Shown: positions 1-11,275 of the stretch, piece after piece
How positions within the stretch are numbered: the stretch's first letter is position 1
Layout of the letters: the number at the start of each line of letters is the position of its first letter
Source: Tetraselmis striata
Taxonomy: Eukaryota; Chlorophyta; Chlorodendrophyceae; Chlorodendrales; Chlorodendraceae
DNA: 64,000 nt
Direction of reading: 5' to 3'
NCBI GenBank assembly: GCA_006384855.1
Contig: VCJN01003296.1
Coordinates: 114,906 to 178,905, forward strand
The notes under the pieces: generated by a model
The model's database searches: none
What the model saw: only the letters and a program-made list of their open reading frames with translations
Told to the model about the DNA's origin: nothing
Program-made: the position numbers and the translations under genes

Positions 1-318
1 ATCAAACCTCTATACTACCAATATGACCACATGTAATCCGATTACCCGCAATTAAATGATAAGCACCGCAATACTTTGTAAAAGGGGGGAATCGGGTGTA
101 CGGCAGCATGGTTTTACACTAAAGTAGCCGCGTCCGAGTATCGTAAAAGTTCGCCCCGGGACATCGGGCGAAGCCGCCCCAGCACTTGACCTCGTGCGCC
201 AACTGTAGTCGTAGGTCTGGCACAGCCCGTCGACCATGGCCTCATCCAAAGCCCGAAGGGCTAATGCATCAACCTGGTAAACCCGGGACATGCCGGGCCG
301 ATATTGCCGAAATACATC

Positions 319-379
319 GGCCAGGAATCGAACCCGGGTCTCTCGCATACGAGATGACTGCTCAACCGAGCGGACAAGG
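319..379 (-). other. tRNA-like sequence with a Pol III B box
   Basis: Read on the minus strand, this stretch has a consensus-like B box (GGTTCGATTCC, 324-334) closing a five-pair T-arm (CCGGG/CCTGG), preceded by a D-arm-like GCTC/GAGC pair. In the anticodon position there is a hairpin with a four-base loop (TCTCG-TATG-CGAGA) instead of a normal seven-base loop, and the 5' flank does not pair with the 3' acceptor side (CCGATGT). It is therefore not a functional tRNA. A tRNA pseudogene or a tRNA-derived SINE head is the best reading. Confidence 0.35.
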
Positions 380-2990
380 GTTGTACCTTGTTACGATCGT
401 GCAGTCGTAATATGCGATAATACGGGTACGGGGATATACGAGTAGTGTACAACTTTGTGCTACTTGTGATCAAATGGCAATCCTTCTAGAAGCTTATGTA
501 ATCGCGATTGAGAGTCGGTCCTCTGCGGTAATATACGATAAAGCGCGGGGTATTACTCTATAACCGCGTAGTAGATAAAAGCCTTGTAATTAAATTTCGA
601 GACACTTGCGGATTGTTTTTAGTTTTGATTGCCGCAGAGCTGCTAGGATGGATCGCCGGCAAACGACCGTGAGAGTAACAAGGGAAATCAGCGGATTTAA
701 TCACATAAAGTCTTTGGCGGGCAGACCGTAACACACGCAGGCGGGTCAATTTTAGGGCTGTGTTGTTGCTAAGACAACTATGTACGAAGTTATTAGAAGT
801 TATTTAGGCGCCCGCCACCATGTAGCGGCCCACCAGGAGCGGGCGGGGGATCTTGGGTGCGGCAGGCCAGGAGGGCGCCAACCCCACCAGGAAGGGGTGC
901 GGCGGATCGAAGGGGGTGGGGGTGGGGATGAGGTCATATTGGTGGCGGGCATTCCGGAGAGGCCGCACTCTGCCGACCTTATCCTATCGTGCCGCAACAC
1001 CGGGAAGCACTCTTTTCCTTTACACCGTCAAAAGCGGCGGAAAACTATGAAGAATATCCAATAATTAAAGTGCGTAGCGTGCTGCCCTCTGAAGGCCAGG
1101 TCCCTCAGCTAGCGGGAATAACCCGTCTCCTTTGTATGTTCCTTTTTTGAGTTATTGCAATCCACTCTCCCGTCCCTATCCTCATCTAATATGCTCCGGC
1201 TGGGCATTCCTCGTGCTTTTTGAAAACCCCACCAATCTCCCACCGGCCCACAGATGTTGCCCGCTATCCCGGCGGTTGCAGCTCGGAAACCCCCACGGGC
1301 ACCCATTCCCCTTCCGTCTCCTCTCCCACCTGCTGAGTTCCAGCGCGCCGGCACGGGCAGCTGTGGCTTCCCGCCGACAGCGCTGAAGATGATAGGCTCG
1401 GGGGGCGGTTGGATTCGCTGTTGTACCGGGCCACCCCACCGCGTTGTTAGGCTTCGCCAGAGAGGCGGGGGGCTTTTGCGCAGTGCGTGTTCGGACTCGC
1501 GATGGCTGCGTGGGCGGCGCGGCTGGCTGCGCCGCCCTCGGATATGTCGGCCAACTGCTGCACCGTAGTGCCAGCCGCGGTACAGACGGAGCCTCGGCCC
1601 GCTGCTCCGGCAACGCGCCGTTGTACAGACGGATGGATGATCATGGCACGGGTCTCCGCATGGTGGCCGGGTTCGAGACGGTGGACGATGTCCCTCGACT
1701 CGGCCAACATGGCCTACCGACGGAGGTGGTCGGCTGACGAATTGCGGACTCGGCTGCCGGCCCCTTGAGGTCTGCCCGCTGTCGAGTCGGGGCTAGTGGT
1801 TGGCCGGCCCCGCCTGCCCCCTTTGATGTGCGAGCAGCTTCCCGGAGGTGCTGCGTCGCCGGGGGCCACTGTGGGGCGGCGTTCGCTCTCGCCGCCGGCG
1901 AGATAAATGGGCGGATCGACAGGGTGTCGCGTCTCGCGGTGTCGGCCGGCCCCGCCATCGCAGTGAGCGAAGTCGTCAGAAGGTCCCGTGATGCGCCCGC
2001 CTACCTCCGGGAGGGAGGCAGCCAGGTGTTCTTCGTCGAGTCCCGGGGATCCTCGTCCACATCCTCGTTCGATCCGCGGCTCCGGTGCTCCTCGTCTCGC
2101 TAGCCACGACGCGTGGATCGTAAATATATGATGTGATGCTACCACACAAACATTACGTTTCGGGCGTTCTATAGCGTCCGACCACGGAAGTCACATGGTG
2201 AGTGCGTGCCCCCGCGCCGCCCACCCACACGCCATGTGCCGGCCTCCGACGACGGCATCCCGACAGACAATCCTGCCCAACACCACCGGCACACGAATGA
2301 AGATGCTTCCCCGCCCATTTCCTTCGGCCTTTTATCGCACATCATAGCCTAGCTACATGGTACAAGTGCTGGGCGAGGCTTCGCGAGTGGATGCACGGTA
2401 AAGGGAAACGACTCTCGCAATTTCGACCGACGCATGAGTCCGGGCGCCCGGCTATGCCAAAACTTGCCTCACCGCCGCAGCAACGCGCGGCCAGCCACTC
2501 GTGCCCGTCATAAGGTGTCACAAGCTCGCGTGCGCGTGTGACATGTTCCTAAGCAGCACGCGTGCTCCCGTGGTCGGCAGTACTCGGTACCCATAGGCTT
2601 TGTCTTTTAATTCGGCACATTCCCGGTCACGGTAAATTGCGCGGTATATAAGAATATATATTAAGTACTTCTTATAACTCGCACGCGCACGCGGCGCGCT
2701 AGGCCGCGTCCGCGCTAGGGGCTGTAGTTGTCCTTTTCCGATTATATGCTATCGATTACACGATGATGCTATTCTGCTACTTAGCTGATGCGGCTACATG
2801 GTCAGCTCTGCACCCCGTATCAACAGCAGTACAATACTTCTTCTGTAGGAAGTCCTCCTTAGTTACGGGTCATAGTTAGAGATCCCACTTGGGGGTAGTC
2901 CCACCACTTGGATCCCGCCTTCGGAGACTGTGGGACCCCATTCCACCGCCTATACTTGTGCATCTTGTCACTGACGATGCACTTCTCCAC

Positions 2991-3125
2991 AGAATCCAGC
3001 TGCCCAAGGAGGCAGCCGTACACCTTACCACAAAGTCCAGCCGCCCATCAGCAAAGGAGCAGTGGTACACTTTACCACGAAGTCCAACCGCCCGCCAATA
3101 AATGGAAGCAGCTGTACACTCCACC
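2991..3125. repeat. Imperfect tandem repeat, about 47 bp unit
   Basis: The phrase GTACAC(C/T)TTACCAC.AAGTCCA recurs with spacing of about 47-48 bp (units beginning near 3,018, 3,065 and 3,113), followed by CCGCCC-type sequence each time. An earlier partial unit begins near 2,991. The function is unknown. Confidence 0.6.
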
Positions 3126-4266
3126 ATTAAGGCCTACAATTTTAAACACTTCGCCACAAACTTTAGCAAGAGCTTGGCTGTAGGTTTCCCAGTGTCCTGA
3201 ATAGGGCTTGTAATAGGGTATTAAACCCTAGCCGAGAAGTTGCTATTTATGGCTAGGCAAAAAGGGCATGAAACCCTAGGTAAACAGGTATATCTTTTGC
3301 TGTCTCGGTCATCCAGTGCCTGCGGACACGGCAGACGCAAACGGCGCAGTGCACATGAAAGTGCAGCCAAATAAGGAAACCGCCTTCGGGATGCGACCTC
3401 GGCTGGCAAGGAGCGACGGTAGACGGCTGTAGCGCGTCGGGTGAGCCGGCCCGGTTGTTCCCGGCGACCAGTGAGCATACGGCCAGCGGTCCATGGGGTT
3501 GTTTCCCACGTCCTCACCTCCGAACCTCGAGGCATCCGGAGACATGGCTGGCAGCAGCTCCAGGCGGGGGTTGATCTCGGCAGGAGGACGGCGAGGCGGC
3601 CTAGGCGCCGCCGGTGGAGCGCAGCGCTGGAACAGGCTGCGAGATCCGAGGGCATTAAACCGGAGGGAAAACGCATATACGGTCAGTCACATGGTCGCGC
3701 GTTTCTACGGACGTGCGTCGTGCACACCGGTGTGGGTGGCGCATGCAAGTTCCCTGAACCCGCGTAATCGCCCCTGTACGAAACACAAACCGTGCACTAA
3801 TAGCATAGATACAGATTAGTACCGCTGTACTGCAACATGGCCACGTGGCCGAGAGGCCTCACCCACGGTTTAATTAGTAAGGTTAGACACAATCCGGGTT
3901 CGCCACGGGCGGGGCCTTCCCTAAAGCGGGGTAAATACGGATTGCAAAGAGGAGCTTGATTCATTTATTATAACAACTATCAATAAAGAAATATATCAAA
4001 CAAACCCATGGCCCAGCCGAATGGAGGACCACGGCAGGGACCCCGACGCCACCCAAGTACTCAAGATGATAATGGGTGATGAATAGGAGGGGAAGGGCGT
4101 CACCCGAGACGTGCCCCCCCCCCCTCGCCCTGACCCACTGGAAGTTTTAGTGTGTCACCCCCCCACCACCATTGCACATTCAAGACCACATGTATGACCA
4201 CTTAGGAACACAATTCCACACACTGAACAAGGACGAAATGAAGACGAAGGAATAGGACGCCTAGCC

Positions 4267-4302
4267 TCCCCCCCCCCCCCCCCCCCCCCCCCGCGCGCGC
4301 GC
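4267..4302. repeat. C homopolymer followed by GC dinucleotide run
   Basis: About two dozen C residues run straight into a CG dinucleotide stretch. It is one of many C/G homopolymers in the window and prone to length error in sequencing. Confidence 0.9.
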
Positions 4303-5450
4303 ACATACTCTTTCTTGACTAGCCGCACGCTCCAAGGCGATGCGTCCAGCGCCGCCAAAATCCTCCTGCAGCAGACACCGTCATCAACACAGACACGTTC
4401 CTTCAAGCGGCGCCCAGGCAGCACGCCCGCCTTCACAACCATGCATCAACCAACCGCCGGGACAACATGTCCTGGAACCCCCCCCCCCCCCCCACACACA
4501 CACACACCACCACCACTTTGGCAGAGACCCTTGCACGGAGAACATGAGAGGGTGGGACACTTCAGCTGCCTCAGTCCGCCTATACTTCCTCTACAGGGCA
4601 TACCCCTCAGGAGGGAATGGATGGCAACACGGCGCCGCCCTAGCTAGACGGCTGCCCAAGCAGCGAGCCGAAGCTGCTGCAAGAGGACAAACACCTAGCG
4701 GTAGCCTGGAGCCCGACTGGTAGCGCGCGGCAGTAGAAGTGCAACGCGATGCCATTGCCAGGGGATTGAAGGGAGAGGGTGGGGGCGAGGACGGCACACC
4801 TCGCTCGCAGATATAGAGGCCTGTCCTCCAGAGGACTGCATGCCACAGGCGCAGCCGACCCTACGCAGGTTCATTTAGTCGGGCCGTAAGATAGCCTGGA
4901 TCGCCCGGGAAGTTGTAAGAAATTTCGAATCTGTGTTGCTACGAGACGTAAAATCCGTGTCGCTGCAGCCACTTGACATTAAAGGCGTAGTTGTGACATG
5001 CATAGAGACAGAGCAAGAGCGAGCGTGACAGCTAAAAGGGAGCAGGAGCCCCGCCATAACATCGGCCAGGAACACGCACGTAAGACGGCAAGAAAGCATG
5101 AATGCTACGCACCGGGAACGCAAAATGGCCCACGTCCCGTGTCTAATACGTTTTCTAACTCGGTTAAGGGAGTGAATAGAAAAATCAGGCATGCCAAGCA
5201 GAGCCAATGGATCTGCTGCCTATAACCCCAACTATGCAAGTACTGAAAGCGCACCACAGTCGTTCGTGTATAAATATTTCACATCGTGGCGCATGATGGA
5301 TGTCTGCATCCTAATTCAGAAAGCCAAAGCAGCAGCAACTGCATTGCAGGGTCTGTGTGCCACTGCCGTCGCTGTCTGGCGGACGAGCAACACCAAATGT
5401 AAGCACGCAACAGCGGCCCCCGTCCCTTTTAACGCACGACCACAGTCTCA

Positions 5451-8400
5451 TCACATTTGCTTCATGCGGACGCGCGCGGTTGTGTGCTCCAGCTCCCCCG
5501 ACTGCTGGTACTTGGCGAGCACGTCCGACACGATCTGCATCATGCTGTCCCGGGCCGCGCAGAGCCTTGTCCACTGATCAGCTACACGGGGCAGGCGTGG
5601 TAGACACGCAGGCCCACAGTAAGCGACAACGCCGTATGGACTAGAAAGGATGCAAAAGCATGCGAAAGCAGCCGAGCAACACACATCACGACAAGATATA
5701 GATGGCACTGGGAGCGGATTGAAGAGCGGTTGGTCAGAATGGCGTAACATGTGGGATGGTTAGGTGCAGCAAAGCGAGTCTCACGTGAAAAGTTCATCGT
5801 GTAGCTGACCACCATGGAGACCTTGAGGTTGTTGGTTGACATGCCCTTCAGGATGACCACTGCCGGGGCCTCATACTCGGAGGCATGCTCCTTGATGTGC
5901 GCGTTCATGCGGTCGCGCAGCTCGGTCTTGACAGCTGATGCCACTCCCACATCCACCTGGTGCCCCCGCCAGAGGCCGTCATTGAACAGATGGCATCCCA
6001 AGCTTCCAAACAATACGCAAATCAGGCGGGCAGGCAGGCGCATCGGAGGCATGCTTCCAGCAACGTCAGCCGCGCCCAATACCTCTGGGGTCCAGTAGTC
6101 AGAGTGCGTCTTGCTCCGCGTCCAGTTTGAGATCCTCTGCCAAGCAGAAGGAAGATGGACATCAGCAGCAGCTCAGCCATCCATGGCTAAACATGCGCAG
6201 CAGGGATTAAGGCGCCATCCACATGAATGGATGAAGCCATGCAACGCCATACGGTGCGGGCGTACCTTTTCGAGAAGCTCCTTGCTGCTGAAATAGATTG
6301 TGTGACCGTAAGCGTCCACCATGACAGTGTACAAGAGACGGACCTTCTTGATCTCGTATAAGTTATCATCAATGGACACAATGTCGCCAACATCGTAAGG
6401 GTGCTCATTAAAGAGGAAGAGTAGAGCCTCGAACCTGAGAGCGAAGGCCGCGGCATGGGAAGAGGTGGGCTTAGCGAAGGCATACTCTTCACGGGGGCTA
6501 TGTATGTGATGATGACGATGTCGGCCAGCCGGTTTGGCGGGGATGCCCTTATGAAGCAGCCGCAGCGCTCACATGATGCGAATGCTGTTGCCAAAGATGA
6601 AGGAGAGGCCGACCATGATAGCGGAGAACGTCGAGAACCCCGCCACCAGATTGATGCCCCTGCAGTTACGAGGATGGCATGGCTTCAGCCACAAGGCGCC
6701 TGGGCGTGCAGCTCCAACACGACCATGATAGCGGAGAACGTCGAGAACCCCGCCACCAGATTGATGCCCCTGCAGTTACGAGGAAGGCATGGCTACAGCC
6801 AACAAGGCGCCTGGCTAGAGACGTTTGCAGGACAACACCGCGACGCTTATGATTGGGGAAGCCGGGCATCATCATCACCATATGTAGAGATAGAAGGCGA
6901 TGAATATGAAGTGCAGCCCTCCTGCGGATAATGCAGAGCAGCATGGGCTCAGCATGCCGGTAGCAGTGGACACATCATGGCATGCGGATACTGTATTACT
7001 GAAGCCAGTGTGCAGAGGCGCCGCGGCGCTTATGTTTGCCTGCAAAGCCCGACTCCAGGCTCTGCACAATGCTGTCTGTGTCCTCCAGGGCTGATGCCAC
7101 AGACGCGCGCTGGTTGAAGATGGCCATGACGGCTTTGCCAGTCTGCGCACAAGGGTGCCATACACAGGTGTGGAACGTGACCGTAAGGCAATGACCTATA
7201 AAGCGCAGCCGTAGCGTGCAACCAAATGGCTTTGCTCTGCTTGCGCTCTGCTGACTGTATTAGTGGCTTTGCCCGGAGGGGTAGCCGCAGTTACAAACAC
7301 CTCGACCACTAGAAGAATGCTTGCCTTAGCGCAACTGGCCCGATGGCGGTGTCTCGCACGCCCTCACCTCGTCGCGGTCCACCTTGCCGCTCTTGTCCCA
7401 GTCAAACAGCGCAAAGGCCCGTGCCGCCTCCATGCGCCCCTGACGCGTGGGCTCAAAAAAGTGCTCAAAGTCCTCGAGTGTCACATACTCCCTGCATGCC
7501 GGGTCCGAACGCACTCTCAGACGGTCTTGTATGCATCCTTTCAGCGGATGGTCCCCAACCAATTTGAGTTAAGTACTTGCTGCCACTCCCCAGGGAAGGT
7601 GGTAAGAAACCCAGAGCGTTGAACCCTATTAATCACACTGTATATATTTCCAAAAACACATAAAGGAATTAAACTGAGCACACGGGTCGGAAGGGCCTAC
7701 CGGTTGTTGGCCTCCCCGGTCCAAGACATGTTCTTGAACAGCGCCTTGGAGAACGCCTTCACTCGGCGGCGCATCCGTGACTCTGACTCCACGCTCGGCG
7801 GAAGCTTGTACAGCTTTACCATTGTGCTATAAGTCTTGACGACCACCGCCGTGCGCAGGCGCTCCAGCTTGTCCTCATCCTCCAGCTCATCCACCGTGAT
7901 CTGCGGCAACACGCGCCATGCCGGACTCAGCCGTCGGCGGGCACGGTCGATGGACCGCATCCCTGGTGTACAGCTAGCCAGGAGGGTGTATGAACATGCT
8001 GCAAAACAGACGTGGGGCAGTGGCTGCCGGGAACCAGGGCCCAGTCAGCAAGGATGAGCGCGCACCTGCTCGTTGATGGCCATTGGCACTGCGCGCAGCA
8101 TGTCCTCCGTGAGCATGCGCGAGCTGTCGACGTCGCCCATGAGCAAGTCGGGAGGCATCCCGCCGTCAGACTCATCCGGTGCCAGGCCCGCCTGTGTCAG
8201 AAGGAGCCAGCGTCACAGGCCGGCGCCAGTCACAACGGGTCTTGGCTGTGAACACACGAGCATGTGGCGCATGGAGGTGATAGAGGTGGCCTGTAAAGCA
8301 GATGTGTGGGACTAGTCGCACCTCCTTAAGAAGTTGGCTGCCCGACTCTGCCTCCTCGTCAACAGCGCCCAGAGATGCCGCCGCAACGCCAGCATGGCCA

Positions 8401-10540
8401 TCATGCTTCCCAATGGGCTGGTCGCCGGATATGCCGATCGCCACGGAGGTGAGGGAGGAAGCAGACGGCGTGCCAGAAGCACCAGACCCGTGCGCTGTGG
8501 CCTGAGCGGCCTCCGCGGCTTCATTAATGCCGGCGTGAGTGTTGTGGACGTGGATAACCTTCCTCTTTGGCATGGACAGAGCCTGTGAACCAGGGCACGT
8601 GGCTCAGCATATTATCTATGCATCAGCGTTAAAAGATTGAAAGCAAGTGTATGGTGGAAAGGGGAGATGGGCGCGGTGGTGCGACTTACGTGCAGTATGT
8701 ACTCCCGGTTGAGAGCTTCCCTAAATCTGTGCGTGCATTAGCCCGCGTAAAGCAACGGAAGAGAGGGAGGCCGGGGGGGCGGGGGGGCAGGGGAACTGAG
8801 CTAACTAGGACAAGCAACACTGGGCATTGAGAGGTGGGCATAGGGAAGGCAGGGGGTTACGCACTTTCGAAAGTGTGTGCTTTTGTAGAAATGTGTAGAC
8901 AGCATCTTGGAAGCCAAGCACGCGATCCACGACGCAGTGAAGAACAGACCCAGGCACCACAGGCTCTTGGTCCCAATGCTGGTCCCCTGTGCGAGCAACA
9001 CATGTGATGCATTGCCGCCCCCGATCATGCTACATGCATGGGCACCATCGGCCACTCGGCCAGGGAGGCAGACGGAGCGCACCTTGATGTAGTCCGGATC
9101 CCCGCATGTCTTGGTGAATTTTCCGAAGCAGAAGGCTACGTGGAATACGATGTAGAAGATGGCAAGTTCAACGTAGACGAAGATCATGTTGGCGGATGCA
9201 TTGGTGAGGTTGGAGAGGTATGCCAGGCTGTCACGGAACAAGCGCAGCTGCACGGCGAGGGTAGGATTGCCGTCAGACACACCAGGGCTCCTGCCACATA
9301 TTGAAGAATGTTGCGCTGCGTAAGGCCACCAGCCTAGCCTAAGGTGCATGCGCAAGCACCACGCGTTGCCTTGCTCACCTCGATGGCCACAAATATGTAG
9401 TTAACGGCCTTGCGTGTGATGTAGTAAACGGGGACAACTGTCCCCGCCATGCAAATCCAGCGCACGTAGACGGCGTTCTTGCCGATGGTAGAGTAGCTCC
9501 ACTGCGGTGGGGCGGGAGGCCCGGCAGGGTCAGACGAGACACCGCATGCCCCAACTCTCCAAAGACACAAGCCCCTCGCGAGCACCCATGTCAGCGCCTT
9601 ATCCCGGGTCACTCACCGGCATGACCTGCACAAAGATGGAGAGGCCGATGACCGCCAGCGACACCAGAGTGAGCAGGATCACGGACAGTTTCCCCTGAAG
9701 GTACCGTACGATGTTCTCCTCCTCCTCGTCCGTCTCGTCGTCGGCTTCGCTCTCCTCATCGTCGGACCCGTTAAACACCTGCGGGGACCCAACGCTCATC
9801 CACAACAGCCCCGACGAGCGCGTGATGCAAGGGATGGGGGTTTCAAGGGCAGTCGCTGGCGTGTCGTTTCGGCGGCTTACGTCTGCCGCCGTGCCGCCAG
9901 GGAACATGGCAAGCGAGTCCAATGTCACTCGCGCCTCCTTCGCAGTAGAGGAGGCGCCGCTGCGGTGGAGCCCAGTGCCAGCCTGTCCGCCCAGCGAGGG
10001 AGATGCACCTCTGCGAGCGCCGCGGCCGGCACCCGACAGCCTGTTGAATATTCCTGCGACTTGGCCCATCAATCCCGATGGATGGTCTGAGGAGGGCACA
10101 TATTGGGGTATGCACTCAGGGGTTGGAAACTGCGGATTTCCGAGAAGGGACTGGGTGCGTCGACACTCCGAAACACCACCTTCATCTACTGGCCTATCTG
10201 TTGGGGCAGCGTTGGAACAACGGCGGCGCAGATACGGAGGTTGTTCGCGCCTGCGGGCTCTTCGGCGCCTGAATGGGTGCCCTGGAGGCGTTGATGATCG
10301 GCGAGCAGGCGGTCCTCCAGTGTCGATATCTGCGGCTCGCCCGACAGCAAGCCGGTGCGGTCGATGCGATGCCGGCGGCCCGTCATCGCCGTGGCCGGCG
10401 GCGCTGTTCGGCGCATATCCGTGGCTAGAGCTGGCGCTTGCCGGTATCGAGCTTCGCGCCAGGGGAATTGCACCCGGATCTTGGCGGCAGGGAGAGCGAA
10501 CGAGCGCTACAGGCTCGAGCGGAAATGACGTGAGGATCAA
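5451..10540 (-). CDS. MscS-like mechanosensitive channel with EF hand (MSL10-type)
   Basis: Predicted membrane channel opened by membrane tension, of the plant/algal MSL class. Exons (minus strand): 10540-9617, 9501-9379, 9247-9083, 8986-8865, 8726-8690, 8582-8322, 8191-8066, 7900-7701, 7515-7368, 7142-7040, 6921-6879, 6659-6573, 6434-6266, 6136-6083, 5956-5785, 5581-5451; all phases agree and the end is TGA. This gives about 954 residues, or 920 if an in-frame 102-bp segment (9779-9880, GTAAGC...CAG) is an intron. Six hydrophobic segments follow an acidic stretch (DDEESEADDETDEEEE). A canonical EF-hand loop (DWDKSGKVDRDE) lies in the 7515-7368 exon, before the MSL motif VMAIFNQRASVASALEDTD. 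The MscS core has GLSFIFGNS and NEHPYDVGDIVSIDD. The 7040/7039 donor is GC, not GT. The N-terminal start is uncertain: the open frame begins after a TGA, and the first 200 residues are low complexity. Confidence 0.9.
6610..6815. repeat. 110-bp tandem duplication covering an MSL exon
   Basis: Sequence from 6,610 is repeated from 6,720 (offset 110 bp) with a few substitutions and one inserted base. Both copies contain the acceptor and the first 49-50 bases of the exon encoding GINLVAGFSTFSAIMV, the start of the sixth membrane helix. The 6,610 copy continues into the rest of the helix and a good donor. The 6,720 copy, met first by the transcript, breaks off at the duplication boundary next to a GTGTTGG. 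Confidence 0.9.
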
Positions 10541-11275
10541 TGGGGCTGCTCAGAGTCCGCGACGCCCCCTTCTCCGATACACGGTTCGGCGAGGCGCTGC
10601 TATTTCGTTGCGCTCTTTCGTCGTCACTCTACAGTGTAAAGCTTAGCGACGGGTCGGGCGCGTGAGTTCGCGAGTACTGGTTCCTTTTGCCAGCTGCTTG
10701 GGTTGTCGTAACATTCAGTCGTCGAGCACCAACGCGCATCGCCAACGTGCTCTGGGCGCTACTGTCGCTGCTGCGATTGACGCCAGCAGAGTTAGGTTAC
10801 ACGGGGCGGTAGCGACCAGAGTCGGGCGAAGGCAAAGTACTGCTACGGGCGGCAGGCAGGAGGGCGAGCCGGCGGGGGAAGGCACTACAGACGCTAAGTA
10901 TCCCATACCAGGGCCAACGGAGTCATCCGAACACGGCGAGGACGATGACGCCGGTGCCGGCGCCGATGTCCGACTTCTGGCTGAACGAGGCCGGTAGCGA
11001 TTTAAAATACTGGTGTGGTATTAAAAAAATTGCTAGTTTGGTTTTTTTTCGCCCCGGGACATGTCACCACTGAACCCTTGCAGCGTCTCTACGACTACTG
11101 CCGTTAAGGCCGCTACCCTGTACGGGTACTAAGGATTATGGTACTGGCGGTGCTGGACTATCTCGTGTGAATTACAGAATAAAGGCAAGTTACAGCAAAT
11201 TCACCCCTAAAAGCAGTACAGGTACCAATAACTAAAAGATCAAAAGCACAGCAAGCCGGCTAAAAGCGGCCCGCA
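10541..11275. other. Flank between MSL gene and LINE-1
   Basis: No gene was recognised. Immediately above 10,540 would be the promoter/5' UTR side of the MSL gene; no clear TATA element stands out. A run of eight T (11,042-11,049, eight A on the minus strand) lies about 230 bp beyond the LINE-1 stop and could be its poly(A) tail. Confidence 0.4.

Larger units (their letters stand above)
1..5450. other. No recognisable gene; mixed unique and GC-rich DNA
   Basis: I found no protein family and no convincing spliced gene here. A GC-rich block at about 1,240-2,105 is open for 80-140 codons in several frames on both strands, which is expected from base composition and shows no recognisable motif. 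Around 3,300-3,680 both strands are again open without family resemblance. The region holds a tRNA-like B box (319-379), a short tandem repeat (2,991-3,125) and a long C tract followed by GC dinucleotides (4,267-4,302). Confidence 0.5.

Noticed and set aside
1109-2145. Gene in the GC-rich block near 1-2 kb
   Set aside because: Many frames are open on both strands, no motif, no consistent splice structure.
3838-3920. Possible class II tRNA (GTGGCCGAGAGGCC and GGGTTCGCC)
   Set aside because: Box A-like and B-box-like words are present but no acceptor stem or anticodon arm can be folded, and the B box deviates from consensus.
7900-7985. An MSL exon beginning at the ATG near 7,960
   Set aside because: Its phase does not match the preceding exon, whereas the acceptor at 7,901 (CCGCAG before ATCACG) joins in phase and is adopted.
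7263-10646. Plus-strand ORFs opposite the MSL gene, including a 311-codon frame
   Set aside because: The minus strand carries a consistent spliced channel gene; the opposite frame is open because of base composition.
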